DNA of 38,505 nucleotides from Trueperaceae bacterium (GCA_020431825.1 JAGQHN010000026.1:1-38505); one strand, 5' to 3'. Shown: positions 7,698 through 16,583, numbered from the stretch's first letter. Made by a program: numbers and translations. Notes: generated by a model from the sequence alone, not told the origin.

Positions 7698-9266
7698 ATG
7701 GCAGATTATCTCTTTATAAATGGCACGATTCTCACTATGAATCCGGAAACTCCAAGGGCTGAAGCGGTTTTGACTCGAGCTGATCAGATCCGTTTTGTTG
7801 GCAGTGAGGCTGAGGCGAAAGCCCAGATGGCGCCGCATACGCAAGTCATTGATTTGCAAGGGCAGTGCCTTATGCCTGGTTTTCATGACAGTCATGTGCA
7901 CCTTGGTCAGCATGGTTTTGAACTGTCGCAACTGAACTTGTCGAAGGCAGCGACTAAAGAGGAAGGACTTGCTCTGGTTGCGCAAGCCGCCAGAGAAGTG
8001 CCCGAAGGAGAATGGATTTTAGGTGCGGGCTTCCTGATGGCCCGCTGGGGAGTAAGCGAACTGGGTAAACTCGAGCTTGACCAAGTGGCACCCAATCATC
8101 CTGTACTCTTACGGTCGCAAGATCATCATAGTGCCTGGGTTAACTCACTTGCCCTCGAGCGTGCCAAAATCAGTGCTACCACGCCAAATCCAGCTGAGGG
8201 TGAAATTGTTAAAGATGCTGATGGGGAGCCTACTGGGCTTATCCTCGAGCGTGCTGTGGGGCTTATCAGTGATGTCATTCCTGAAGTTAGTGATGAAGCC
8301 CTTTCGAGAGCAATCAGGGCGGCAGCAGATCACTTTGCCAGTTTGGGTATTACTACAGTTCATCATATGAGCTACGACTCAGCAGATCAGTGGCGGGAAA
8401 TGGCTTTGCAAGCCAGTCAAGAAGAGTACTCAGTAAGGGTTTGGGCCTGTATTCGGCAGGAAGATATCGAACATGCCGCCGCTCTTGGCCTGGCAACGGG
8501 CCAGGGAGGAAAGCATTTTCAGGTGGGAGGTGCCAAGTTTTTTGCCGATGGTGCCCTGGGTAGTCTTACTGCACTTATGAAAGAGCCTTATGAAGGTACA
8601 ACGACCAGAGGTGTCGAAATACATGGGCGTAAAGTTTTACAGGAGCGCTTTCCTCTGGCGATTGCTGCTGGCCTGACCCCAGTCATTCATGCCATTGGTG
8701 ACGCCGCCAATGAAACGGTGCTTGATGTGCTTGAAGAAACGCAGCCACTCTGGCAGGCAAAAAAGATGAGACCACGTATAGAGCATGCGCAGCACCTCAC
8801 CCCTAAAGACATAGCGCGTTTTGCCAGACTGGGCGTGATTGCCTCCATGCAGCCTATTCATTTTAGATTTGATGCGGTGCGTACCGCCGAGTTACTGGGA
8901 GAGCGTATAAACACAACCCATGCCTGGCGCTCTCTAACAGACAGTGGGGCAGTTTTGCCGCTTGGTTCTGACACACCCGTTGCCACGCCTGATGTGATAG
9001 AAGGTCTAAAGGCAGCCGTAAGGCGGCAAGCCGAAAGTGGGCAGGTTTATGGTCGTGAGCAGGTTTTGACTATTACAGAAGCTTTAGCTGGCTACACGAG
9101 ACATGCCGCCTACTGTATCAACTGGGAAGGGCGCTCGGGTCAGCTAAAGGCTGGTTTTGACGCTGACCTGGTGATTTTGTCGCACGATCCTCAGCAGACT
9201 TTAGAGGGGCTCGAGGTTATCTCAACCCTAAAAGCAGGTTACTGGACCTATGGAGGCAGAGTCTAA
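7698..9266 (+). CDS. YtcJ-like metal-dependent amidohydrolase
   Basis: A 522-aa amidohydrolase-superfamily enzyme. It opens with the small beta domain (MADYLFINGTILTMNPETP), then the metal-binding HDSHVHLG (H66 and H68). The barrel follows, with VIHAIGDAAN (third His), RIEHAQHL (fourth His) and PLGSDTPVATP (catalytic Asp). The sequence ends with LKAGFDADLVILS, which closes the beta domain. Length and order match the YtcJ/NfdA group, which hydrolyses amide or formamide-type bonds; the substrate is unknown. AAAGGTG lies upstream of the ATG as a ribosome binding site. It appears monocistronic, with about 200 bp before asnB. Confidence 0.86.
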   Translation: MADYLFINGTILTMNPETPRAEAVLTRADQIRFVGSEAEAKAQMAPHTQVIDLQGQCLMPGFHDSHVHLGQHGFELSQLNLSKAATKEEGLALVAQAAREVPEGEWILGAGFLMARWGVSELGKLELDQVAPNHPVLLRSQDHHSAWVNSLALERAKISATTPNPAEGEIVKDADGEPTGLILERAVGLISDVIPEVSDEALSRAIRAAADHFASLGITTVHHMSYDSADQWREMALQASQEEYSVRVWACIRQEDIEHAAALGLATGQGGKHFQVGGAKFFADGALGSLTALMKEPYEGTTTRGVEIHGRKVLQERFPLAIAAGLTPVIHAIGDAANETVLDVLEETQPLWQAKKMRPRIEHAQHLTPKDIARFARLGVIASMQPIHFRFDAVRTAELLGERINTTHAWRSLTDSGAVLPLGSDTPVATPDVIEGLKAAVRRQAESGQVYGREQVLTITEALAGYTRHAAYCINWEGRSGQLKAGFDADLVILSHDPQQTLEGLEVISTLKAGYWTYGGRV

Positions 9267-9371
9267 AGTCTCTTTTAAGCTTTCTCAGGTTTTTCCTGTG
9301 CTATTTTCACCTTTCTCTGTTTGATTGGTAAAGGCCAGTCGATGTGAGAAATGCGCTGCCAAAAGCAAAGT

Positions 9372-9416
9372 TTGGGAGTATTCTTATATCTTGGCAGAGG
9401 CCTTACCTTGGGAGTA
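9372..9416 (+). repeat. 9-bp direct repeat upstream of asnB
   Basis: TTGGGAGTA occurs at 9372-9380 and 9408-9416, 36 bp apart, within the 199-bp gap before asnB. The spacing is near three and a half helical turns, so it may be chance or a pair of regulator sites. Confidence 0.35.
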
Positions 9417-9465
9417 CTGTTTTGATAGACCATCACCATTCCGACGAAAAAAAGCGAGCTAAGCT

Positions 9466-11298
9466 ATGTGTGGCATAGCAGGATTCTGGCAAAAAGAGGC
9501 GGGGGGAAACGGGCAAATTGAAGCCATGCTTGCCAGTATTCAGCACCGCGGCCCTGATGATCAGGGGCAGTGGCGGAGTGCTACAGGGCAAGTTGTTCTG
9601 GGTCAACAGCGTCTTTCGATTATTGATTTAAGTGCAGCAGGTCATCAGCCCATGTTGTCTGAAACGGGTCGGGTAGCGATTAGTTTTAATGGTGAAATCT
9701 ATAATTTTAGAGAGCTCAGACAGGAACTCGAGAAATCTGGCATTGATTTTCATTCGGGTAGTGACACCGAAGTTTTACTAAAAGGCTATCTCTACTGGGG
9801 AACAGACGTACTTGACCGCCTCGTCGGGATGTTTGCTTTTGCCATCTGGGATGAAGATAAAGAGCAGCTCTTTTTAGCAAGGGACCGAGCGGGTGAAAAA
9901 CCCCTTTATTATGCTCACGAGGGCGAACAATTTGCCTTTGCCTCTGAAATTCAGGCTTTAACCAAGCTGAGCTGGGTTGATACGGGTATTGATCAAGAGG
10001 GCCTGCTGATGTACTTGCGCCTGCAAGCCATTCCCTCACCTTACAGTATTTACCGGGGGGTTAAGAAATTAGCTCCGGCGCACGCCATGATGGTAAGTAA
10101 AAAAGGACTTAAGGTCTGGCGTTACTGGGACCCCATTCGTTTTTTAAGTAAACCTAGACTTGCTATAACCGAAGCTGAAGCTATAGAGCAACTCGAGTTC
10201 TTGTTAAGTCAGGCAGTCAAAGGCCAAATGATTGCCGATGTTCCCTTGGGTGCTTTCTTGTCTGGTGGGATTGACTCGAGCACCGTTGTTAGCCTTATGA
10301 CAGAAGTGGCAAGTGGCAGGGTCAAAACCTTCACCATTGGTTTTCAGGAAGATGCTCAGGATGAATCCAAACATGCGGCAAAAATAGCAGAATTCTTGGG
10401 AACTGAACACACTTGTGAGATCTTAACTCAGCAAGATGCGCTTAATCTGATTAACCGCATTCCTGAGATTTACGGTGAGCCCTTTGGTGACCCATCGGCT
10501 TTGCCTACTTATCTCGTTTCTCAGGTAGCAAGAAAACACGTCACAGTTAGCCTTTCTGGTGATGGGGGCGACGAAGCCTTTGGGGGGTATGAGCGTTATG
10601 ATCTTTTAGACCGGGCTGAACCCTGGCTAAAAACGCTGGCACCGTTTGGTGGGGCTATGCGTTCAGCAGAAAAATTTTTGCCGCGCAAGGCCGCTCTGTT
10701 AGCGCCTTATGTTGGCAGAGATATCAGCAAGTTGTATCAGCAATATGCGGGTCGCTTTAATAATGAAGAACTCGTTGAACTGATAGGGTCTTACCTCGAG
10801 CCCACTGAGTTCAGGCGTTCCTGGGATCTCAAGAATCAGTCAAGCCGCCGTCGCGCCATGATGACAGACATGCTCATCTATATGCCAGACGTGGTGCTTG
10901 CCAAAGTAGATAGAGCTGCAATGGCAGTTTCTTTGGAGAGCCGGGCGCCTCTTTTGGACCACCGCATACTCGAGTTTAGTTTGCGCTTGCCTGACCCACT
11001 GGTCAAAGATAAATATATTTTAAAAGAACTGGTTTATAAACGCATTCCGAGGGCTTTACTCGAGCGTCCCAAACAGGGATTTGGCGTTCCTTTACGCAAA
11101 TGGTTAAGTGACGATTTAAAAGATTTACTCATTGATACGGTTACTCCAGACATACTCAAGGAGCTGGGCATAAGCAACACCAAAATGGTCATGGAGCTTA
11201 TTAGCGGACAGCATAAAGGGCTGTTATTCAGAGAATATCAACTCTGGACGCTGCTGGTTTTATGTCTTTGGTATAGAGGGCAAAAAGGGCGGGCTTAG
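9466..11298 (+). CDS. asnB: Asparagine synthase (glutamine-hydrolysing)
   Basis: This 610-aa two-domain enzyme makes asparagine from aspartate, glutamine and ATP, or carries out an equivalent amidation. The N-terminal Ntn glutaminase begins with the nucleophile Cys2 (MCGIAGFW) and has HRGPDDQG, SFNGEIYNFRELR and GSDTEVLLKGY. The C-terminal synthase carries the PP-loop SGGIDSSTV (about residues 265-273) and SLSGDGGDEAFGGYERY. It is full length. Paralogues of this family modify cell-wall or lipopolysaccharide precursors, so a non-primary role cannot be excluded. I see no good Shine-Dalgarno. Seven CTCGAG sites lie within or near it, mostly as Leu-Glu codons. Confidence 0.9.
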   Translation: MCGIAGFWQKEAGGNGQIEAMLASIQHRGPDDQGQWRSATGQVVLGQQRLSIIDLSAAGHQPMLSETGRVAISFNGEIYNFRELRQELEKSGIDFHSGSDTEVLLKGYLYWGTDVLDRLVGMFAFAIWDEDKEQLFLARDRAGEKPLYYAHEGEQFAFASEIQALTKLSWVDTGIDQEGLLMYLRLQAIPSPYSIYRGVKKLAPAHAMMVSKKGLKVWRYWDPIRFLSKPRLAITEAEAIEQLEFLLSQAVKGQMIADVPLGAFLSGGIDSSTVVSLMTEVASGRVKTFTIGFQEDAQDESKHAAKIAEFLGTEHTCEILTQQDALNLINRIPEIYGEPFGDPSALPTYLVSQVARKHVTVSLSGDGGDEAFGGYERYDLLDRAEPWLKTLAPFGGAMRSAEKFLPRKAALLAPYVGRDISKLYQQYAGRFNNEELVELIGSYLEPTEFRRSWDLKNQSSRRRAMMTDMLIYMPDVVLAKVDRAAMAVSLESRAPLLDHRILEFSLRLPDPLVKDKYILKELVYKRIPRALLERPKQGFGVPLRKWLSDDLKDLLIDTVTPDILKELGISNTKMVMELISGQHKGLLFREYQLWTLLVLCLWYRGQKGRA

Positions 11299-11622
11299 CC
11301 GCTCATACCCATTTCATCCCATAAAGGATGAAATGCGAGCGTAACGAAAAGAATCAAACTAAGAGATGTTTCTTTCATCAGGGAAATTATTAGAAGCAGG
11401 TTTTTTCTGGCAGGATAAAGTGTGCTTATTCTCAAGTGCGCAAGGGGTTGGCGAAACAAAGTATGCCTTAAGACTCAGTCGATAATCCTGAGAAATCTCG
11501 TCCAAGACGTTAAATACCTCTATTTTTTCGGAGTAAGGTAAACAATTGACGTAAGGTTTTAGGGAAGCTTGATTAAAACAATATTACGACTTTATCTCTA
11601 AAATCATGTTAAAACTAGCAGT
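11299..11622 (+). promoter_or_regulatory. Intergenic region with hairpin and promoter candidate
   Basis: Just after asnB, ATTTCATCC (11311-11319) pairs with GGATGAAAT (11326-11334) around a 6-nt loop. It has no T tract, so it is at best a weak terminator or an RNA-stability element. Upstream of the PHP gene, TTGATT (11569-11574) and TTATCT (11592-11597) form a -35/-10 pair with a 17-bp spacer. No gene is seen. Confidence 0.45.
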
Positions 11623-12477
11623 GTGGGCAAGGTAGATTTACATATGCATACCCGTTACTCTGACGGGCAGTCAACTGTGGAAGAACTATTACAGGCGGCC
11701 AAGGAGCATGGGTTAGAGGCCATTGCCATTACCGATCATGATACTGCAGAAGGCAGCCGCGAGGCTCGAGACTTAGCACCCCAGTATGGACTTGAACTGA
11801 TCCCTGCCATTGAGCTTACCTGTTACTGGGAAGGATACTCAGGTCATGGGGGTGGGCCAGATATTGACCTTTTGGGGTATTTTATTGACCTTGATAGCCC
11901 TCTCCTGGCTGAGATTGAAGAGCGCCTTCATGAGCACGCTAGAGAAAGAGCTAAGATTTGCTGTGAAATCTTAAAGCGAATGGGCTATGAGCTGAGTCTA
12001 GAAGATGTTTTGACCAGTAACCCGAATTATCCGGCGGTTCTGGCTTTTCTTGATGTGTTTGTGCGCTTAGGTCTTACCTCGGCTGAAGAGGCGGGCCCGA
12101 TTATTGAAAGGGCTTATTACAGTTCAGGGCGCTCGAGGCTCTCTATCCAGAATGCTATTAAGCTGGTTCATGAACTGGGCGGAGTAGCTGTGCTGGCGCA
12201 TCCTACGATTATCCACCGCGATATGGACAGTGAACCCTTAAGCGAACGGGGCTTGATTGAGCTGAAACAGGTAGGACTGGATGGCATTGAAATTTACCAT
12301 CACCGTTTGCGCAGCCAACACAGACAGCACTTTAGTATGCTGGCCAAGATGGCCAACCTGGCTATTTCAGGAGGCTCCGATGAGCACCGTAAGCCAGAAA
12401 GATTTCAGCGTTTTGCCAGTCAGCCAGTAACCACAGAAATGCTCGAGGAATTGCGCTCGAGACGACCCGATCATTAG
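11623..12477 (+). CDS. PHP-domain phosphoesterase (YciV/RNase AM-like)
   Basis: This 284-aa protein is of the PHP family related to E. coli YciV (RNase AM, 5'-3' trimming and 3',5'-nucleoside bisphosphate phosphatase). Metal ligands are visible: DLHMHT (H7 and H9), SDG, ITDHDT (D38, H39, D40), the Glu in PAIELTC, VAVLAHP near residue 195, and GGSDEHR near the C-terminus. The family insertion is present and length is normal. GTG at 11623 is the chosen start, because VDLHMHT begins at residue 4. An ACTAGC stretch just upstream resembles the leaderless promoters nearby, but the hexamer is imperfect. RNA or nucleotide turnover is the likely role. Confidence 0.8.
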   Translation: MGKVDLHMHTRYSDGQSTVEELLQAAKEHGLEAIAITDHDTAEGSREARDLAPQYGLELIPAIELTCYWEGYSGHGGGPDIDLLGYFIDLDSPLLAEIEERLHEHARERAKICCEILKRMGYELSLEDVLTSNPNYPAVLAFLDVFVRLGLTSAEEAGPIIERAYYSSGRSRLSIQNAIKLVHELGGVAVLAHPTIIHRDMDSEPLSERGLIELKQVGLDGIEIYHHRLRSQHRQHFSMLAKMANLAISGGSDEHRKPERFQRFASQPVTTEMLEELRSRRPDH

Positions 12478-12556
12478 ACAAACTAAGAGCTTTAAAAGTT
12501 TACCTGAGATTATACAAATGTATAGCTTGGCTTGAATTTAGCTTAAAAAACTATGT

Positions 12557-12562
12557 TAGTTT
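12557..12562 (+). promoter_or_regulatory. -10 element TAGTTT, leaderless candidate
   Basis: TAGTTT ends 7 nt before the ATG at 12570, in the same spacing class as the TAAACT/TAGACT promoters. TTGAAT upstream at about 12532 could be the -35, but the spacing is longer than ideal. Confidence 0.4.
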
Positions 12563-12569
12563 AAAGCGC

Positions 12570-13070
12570 ATGTCAGTCAGTGCGGAGTACTACATAGATA
12601 AGTTAAAGCTAAAATCTCATCCTGAAGGTGGCCTTTATCGCCGCGTATATGAAGCCCGGGAAAGCATTGCTCAGGTAGCTTTGCCAGCGCGTTTTTCAGG
12701 TGCCCGGACGTTTGCTACTTCTATTTATTATTTTTTAAGGGGCGATGAGGTTTCGCGTTTTCACCGTATTAAATCAGATGAGGTCTGGCACTTTTATGCA
12801 GGCTCGAGGCTTACCCTGCACATGCTTAATGAAAAGGGCTACCGGGAGCTTTATTTGGGCAGTGAGCTTGAGGCAGGGGCTGCTTTTCAAGCTGTTATTC
12901 CCGCGGGAGTGTGGTTTGGTGCTTCGCTGGAACAGCAAGATAGCTTTGCGCTGGTAGGTTGCACAGTCGCACCGGGCTTTGACTTTGTTGATTTTGAGTT
13001 GGCTCAGCGTGAAGCCTTGCTGGCCCAGTACCCTGAGCAGCAGGAGCTTATTTTGCGTTTGACTGAGTAA
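12570..13070 (+). CDS. DUF985 cupin-fold protein
   Basis: A 166-aa single-domain cupin of the DUF985 (Cupin_5) family. Family signatures are YYIDKLKLKSHPEGGLYR (residues ~7-24), TSIYYFLRGDEVSRFHRIKSDEVWHFYAG (~50-78), VIPAGVWFGA (~109-118) and GCTVAPGFDFVDFEL (~130-144). Yeast YML079w shares this fold. No enzymatic reaction is firmly assigned, though a sugar or small-molecule ligand is likely. The 3' end overlaps the convergent small membrane gene by 23 bp, with no terminator between. Confidence 0.88.
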   Translation: MSVSAEYYIDKLKLKSHPEGGLYRRVYEARESIAQVALPARFSGARTFATSIYYFLRGDEVSRFHRIKSDEVWHFYAGSRLTLHMLNEKGYRELYLGSELEAGAAFQAVIPAGVWFGASLEQQDSFALVGCTVAPGFDFVDFELAQREALLAQYPEQQELILRLTE

Positions 13071-13305
13071 ATCTCCAAGCCTTCAAAGCAAAGAGCAAAA
13101 AGGCGAGAGGTGCTAAAACAAAGCCAAAGAGAAGCCAGAACACTTTGGCTCGAGCTTTCATATCGGAGTTAGGCAAGACTCGAGCCGCAAATAACAAAGC
13201 CAGGCATAAATTAAGCATAAAAAACCAGGTAAAGGGCGTTGCATCGGCTCGTGATAAAAAATAAGCCTGACCGAAGTCGAGGTCTTTACCTAGCCAGGAG
13301 CCCAT
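13048..13305 (-). CDS. Small two-helix membrane protein, unknown
   Basis: I do not recognise this protein. From the ATG at 13305 it has 85 aa with two hydrophobic helices (around FTWFFMLNLCLALLFAARVL and FWLLFGFVLAPLAFLLFAL) and a short basic tail. The frame stays open to 13347, but AGGACAGG lies upstream of 13305 and the extra 14 residues are uniformly charged, so I prefer the shorter form. Its 5' end lies inside the 3' end of the RIO kinase gene (20-nt overlap). It is thus translated from the same message, which suggests a linked function or simple coupling. Its 3' end overlaps the convergent cupin gene. Confidence 0.6.
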   Translation of the reverse strand: MGSWLGKDLDFGQAYFLSRADATPFTWFFMLNLCLALLFAARVLPNSDMKARAKVFWLLFGFVLAPLAFLLFALKAWRFTQSNAK

Positions 13306-14188
13306 TGGTTTTTGCCTGTCCTTTGATTTGGACCTTGGTAGTTTCAAGGATCTGCTGAGAGAGGTCTAGGGGGTTGCCTTCTATTTGGTGGCGTTTAAAA
13401 GACATCAGTAAAGAATTGATATCACGTTCAAATAAGTCTTTGGCTTTGGGGTGTTCGGTGCTGATCATTTGCGGGAAGTCAATGACCATGACACGTCCTT
13501 GCCACCAGAGTAAATTGTAAGTAGAGTAATCCCCGTGGATTTTTCCCAGCTTAAGCAGGTTTTGATACAAATCTATGCTTTGCTGCCAGGCGGTCTTAGC
13601 TTCTTCAGGGGCTAAGCGGATGTCGGCCAGACGAGGGGCAGCTTCACCATTTTCACCAATAAACTCCATCAGTAAGACCCTGCCAGCTCGAGCAATCTCA
13701 TTGGCCCCAGGACCAATCATAGGCGTAGGTACGGGTAGGCCAGCTTCAAAAAGTTCCCAGAGCTGACCGTATTCGTGGTAAATCCAGTGGGCTTCTTCAC
13801 GACTGACATTAAGACGTTCCCGGTTTTCTTCGATTTTTTTGTAATGGGCTTTGGGAATGCGCCGACCAAATTTATAAACCTCATCTTTTTGAAAGGAACG
13901 CACGATTTTATCCCGGTAAATTTTGGCAGCCAGTTGGCCTGCGGGTCCTTCGGCTAGAAAGACTGTTGCTTCCTTGCCACTTTTTAATTCTCCCAAAATG
14001 TGACTGATATAGCCAAGTTCAAAGAGTTGCTGTAAGCTGGCGTCAGAAAAGCGGTCAATACTCGAGCGTTTTTCTTTTTTCGCCAGATAGAGTTCGGTCT
14101 TTTTTTGTTTACCTTTGGGCTTTTTACGATCTTTTTTTCTGCCAAAACGTTCTTCACCGTCGGCATAGTCATCATAATAACGTTTAAT
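13286..14188 (-). CDS. RIO-family protein kinase, probable ATT start
   Basis: An atypical serine kinase of the RIO family. Read from an ATT at 14188 it has 300 aa. The basic N-terminal extension (residues ~1-45) is rich in Lys/Arg. Then come FELGYISHILGELKSGKEA (glycine-loop region), AAKIYRD with the ATP-contacting Lys89, HGDYSTYN with catalytic D220 and N225, and VIDFPQ with metal-binding D237. The first ordinary start codon (TTG at 13996) lies inside the glycine-loop region and would delete the conserved part before it. The frame is open upstream to a TAG just beyond an AGGAG at 14195-14199, placed 6 nt before ATT. In archaea and eukaryotes RIO kinases act in small ribosomal subunit maturation; bacterial roles are poorly known. 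Confidence 0.8.
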   Translation of the reverse strand: MKRYYDDYADGEERFGRKKDRKKPKGKQKKTELYLAKKEKRSSIDRFSDASLQQLFELGYISHILGELKSGKEATVFLAEGPAGQLAAKIYRDKIVRSFQKDEVYKFGRRIPKAHYKKIEENRERLNVSREEAHWIYHEYGQLWELFEAGLPVPTPMIGPGANEIARAGRVLLMEFIGENGEAAPRLADIRLAPEEAKTAWQQSIDLYQNLLKLGKIHGDYSTYNLLWWQGRVMVIDFPQMISTEHPKAKDLFERDINSLLMSFKRHQIEGNPLDLSQQILETTKVQIKGQAKTNGLLAR

Positions 14189-14302
14189 AACAGTCTCCTA
14201 GCAAGTGATTTTAGCATTTTAGATCAAAAGAATCGTGAACTTAACTGAAAATAGCTCTCTCATCCCCTAAACTACGCTCAGGGTTTCTGATCTGTAACTG
14301 CT

Positions 14303-14410
14303 TATTGGTGCAGTTTAGACTCAGGCCCTAACTTAAGCTGACCTTAGTCAGGTGTTTTTCGCTTATGCGCTTGCTATGCTTGAGGACAATTGTCCATCAG
14401 CGCACCAATA
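14303..14410. promoter_or_regulatory. Palindromic sites upstream of the ccm operon
   Basis: In the 262-bp gap between the divergent RIO gene and ccdA there is a perfect 12-bp palindrome GGACAATTGTCC at 14384-14395. There is also a 9-bp inverted repeat, TATTGGTGC at 14303-14311 and GCACCAATA at 14402-14410, whose arms are 90 bp apart. These are plausible operators for the cytochrome maturation operon, but no regulator can be named. Confidence 0.45.
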
Positions 14411-14450
14411 GGGCTGACTTAATATTAGACATGATGATAGGAAATGGAAA

Positions 14451-15164
14451 ATGATAACCCCAACCTTATCACTGGCCTTTTTTGCGGGTATTTTGTCTTT
14501 TCTGTCTCCTTGTGTTTTGCCGCTGGTTCCGTCTTATCTGGCGTATGTTGGTGGTGCGAGTACGCTTGATCAGCGGCGTCAACTAGCCATACGCAACAGC
14601 TTATTTTTTATTTTAGGTTTTTCGCTGATATTTATTGCTTTGGGGGCCTCGGCAAGTGCTGTTGGTAATTTGCTAAGGGTCTATAAGCCCATGCTCATTA
14701 TGTTTGGTGGTGCGCTTATTGTCCTTTTTGGGCTGATTATGCTGGGGCTTATCAAACTTCCCTTTTTATACCGGGATACGCGTCAGCAATTTAAGGGAGA
14801 TAGCACCAAGCCCTGGGGAGCTATTTTACTGGGCATGGCTTTTGCCGCTGGCTGGACACCCTGTATCGGTCCAGTTCTAGGAGGTATTTTGACCCTGGCA
14901 GGTGCTTCTGGCACCCTGATGCAAGGGGTTATTTTGCTTGCCAGCTACGCTTTAGGGCTGGCGGTACCTTTCTTTTTAGCTGCATTAGCCCTCGAGTCTT
15001 TCCTTAAATTCTCTGCTAAATTCAGGCGCTATTTGCCCTGGGTTGAGCGTATTTCAGGAGCGCTGCTGGTTTTTGCTGGGGTACTCATGTTAACGGGTCG
15101 CTACACAGCCTTTAATTCTTTCTTAATTCGTTTTACTCCGGACTGGTTACTATCTCGGCTATGA
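14451..15164 (+). CDS. ccdA: CcdA thiol-disulfide transmembrane carrier
   Basis: A 237-aa membrane protein that passes electrons from cytoplasmic thioredoxin across the membrane, keeping apocytochrome CXXCH cysteines and CcmG/CcmH reduced outside. The two family cysteines are clear: LSPCVLPLVPSYLAYVGG (C21) and GWTPCIGPVLGG (C138). They lie in the first and fourth of six predicted helices. Size is typical of short CcdA forms. AGGAAATGG precedes the ATG as the ribosome site. It is first in the ccm operon, and its stop overlaps the ccmA ATG by 4 nt. Confidence 0.92.
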   Translation: MITPTLSLAFFAGILSFLSPCVLPLVPSYLAYVGGASTLDQRRQLAIRNSLFFILGFSLIFIALGASASAVGNLLRVYKPMLIMFGGALIVLFGLIMLGLIKLPFLYRDTRQQFKGDSTKPWGAILLGMAFAAGWTPCIGPVLGGILTLAGASGTLMQGVILLASYALGLAVPFFLAALALESFLKFSAKFRRYLPWVERISGALLVFAGVLMLTGRYTAFNSFLIRFTPDWLLSRL

Positions 15165-15850
15165 ACCCTGAACCCGCGGTTGAACTTTTTGCGCTGGCCC
15201 GGCGCTATGGTTTTGACATGGTGCTAAAAGATATCAGTCTGGTTTTAAGTGCCGGAAAAACGGTCATCTTAGCGGGCAATAATGGCTCAGGCAAAACTAC
15301 GCTCCTTAAGATTTTGGCAACCCGACTTAAACCAACCAGAGGCAGTGCCAGAGTTTTTGGCTTTGATCTCCATAAAGAAGCCAAAGAGGTGCGGCGACAC
15401 GTGGCCTATGTCAGTGTTTTGGGGGGACACTACCAGACCTTGACTGCTTTTGAAAATTTGCGTCTGGCAGCAAGCCTTTATGGACATGATCGTCAGGAAG
15501 TAACCGTGGCTGAACTCGAGGGCAAACTTGACGCCGTTGGCCTCCTAAATGCTCGCAATAAACAGGTTAGAACCTTTTCCAGCGGTATGAAAAAACGTCT
15601 GGCGATTGCCCGTTTGCTTATTTCTGATGCTGATTTGTGGCTCTTGGATGAACCCTATGCGGCTTTAGATCAAGAGGGCAAATCACTAATTGATGATTTG
15701 TTAATTGAGGGAAAGTCTCAGGGTAAAACCATTATTATGGCTAGCCATGAATTAGAACATACGCGAAAGTTTGCTGATGGTGTGCTGGCTTTGCAGGACG
15801 GGTATTTAAGAAAGCTCGAGTCTAGTCCTCTAGAGGTGGTTAGTGACTGA
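15161..15850 (+). CDS. ccmA: Heme exporter ATP-binding protein CcmA
   Basis: A 229-aa ABC ATPase. With CcmB and CcmC it drives release of holo-CcmE from the membrane complex in System I cytochrome c maturation. Walker A is GNNGSGKTT (about 39-47), the signature is SSGMKKRLAIARLL, Walker B is LWLLDEPYAALD, and the switch His lies in MASHELEHT. It overlaps ccdA (ATGA) and ccmB (GTG inside its last codons), so the three are translationally coupled. Confidence 0.92.
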   Translation: MNPEPAVELFALARRYGFDMVLKDISLVLSAGKTVILAGNNGSGKTTLLKILATRLKPTRGSARVFGFDLHKEAKEVRRHVAYVSVLGGHYQTLTAFENLRLAASLYGHDRQEVTVAELEGKLDAVGLLNARNKQVRTFSSGMKKRLAIARLLISDADLWLLDEPYAALDQEGKSLIDDLLIEGKSQGKTIIMASHELEHTRKFADGVLALQDGYLRKLESSPLEVVSD

Positions 15851-16520
15851 TTTTGGCTTTGTTATGACCCTGGCTCGTAAAGATCTTATGCAGGAGCTGC
15901 GCAGTAAAGCCGCTACCGTAGCGACCATCTTTTTTGCCGGGATTGTGCTTATCATTCAGGCTTTTGCCTTTAGTGAGCGTGAAGGTTTACTGGCAATTAT
16001 CGCGCCAGGAGCACTCTGGGTTGCGCTGGCCTTTGCTGGGGTGATCTCAGCAGCACAGAGTTATCAGTCTGAGTTAGAAGAGGGGGCTTTTGAGCAGCTT
16101 CTTATGTATCCAATCCCCAGGGCGACTATTTTTTTAGGGAAATTGCTGGCCAACTGGCTTTATATGAGTATTTTGGGTTTTGTGCTCTTGCCCATTAGCA
16201 TCGTGTTTTTTGATATGAACTTGGGGGCCAGCTGGTTACTCATGCTCCTTACGATTTTGCTGGGTACGCTGGGTTTTGCCCTGATCGCTACTTTTTACGC
16301 TGCGCTAACTGCCAACTTAAGGGCCAGGGAATCGCTTTTGCCTGTTCTCATGTTTCCTGTTGTCGTACCTATTTTATTAGCAGCCGTTAGGGCAACCAGA
16401 GAAATTGCGGGCGCAGGTAACCTTGGAATCAGTTTGAGTTGGCTACAATTACTCTTAGCTTTTGATCTGGTTTATGTCGTTGTTTGTACCGCAATCTTTC
16501 ATTTCGTGACGGAAGATTAA
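15843..16520 (+). CDS. ccmB: Heme exporter membrane protein CcmB
   Basis: A 225-aa integral membrane partner of CcmA with about six helices. Diagnostic segments are MTLARKDLMQELRSK at the N-terminus, QSYQSELEEGAFEQLLMYPIPRATIFLGK (residues ~75-103) and ARESLLPVLMFPVVVPILLAAV (~161-182). It starts with GTG at 15843, overlapping the ccmA stop by 8 nt. A 63-nt gap with AGGAGG follows before ccmC. Confidence 0.92.
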   Translation: MTDFGFVMTLARKDLMQELRSKAATVATIFFAGIVLIIQAFAFSEREGLLAIIAPGALWVALAFAGVISAAQSYQSELEEGAFEQLLMYPIPRATIFLGKLLANWLYMSILGFVLLPISIVFFDMNLGASWLLMLLTILLGTLGFALIATFYAALTANLRARESLLPVLMFPVVVPILLAAVRATREIAGAGNLGISLSWLQLLLAFDLVYVVVCTAIFHFVTED

Positions 16521-16583
16521 CGCTATGCAAAAGACTTTTCTAAACTCAAACCATCTGGCATATTTGCCCTTCAGGAGGCCATT

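Noticed and set aside
11311-11334. The hairpin after asnB as a Rho-independent terminator
   Set aside because: The stem is good but no T run follows.
13984-14217. A 77-aa Lys/Arg-rich ORF on the minus strand upstream of the RIO kinase
   Set aside because: It lies out of frame with the conserved RIO sequence. The RIO frame through the same DNA gives family-like sequence (FELGYISHIL), so this ORF is a shadow of the kinase 5' end.
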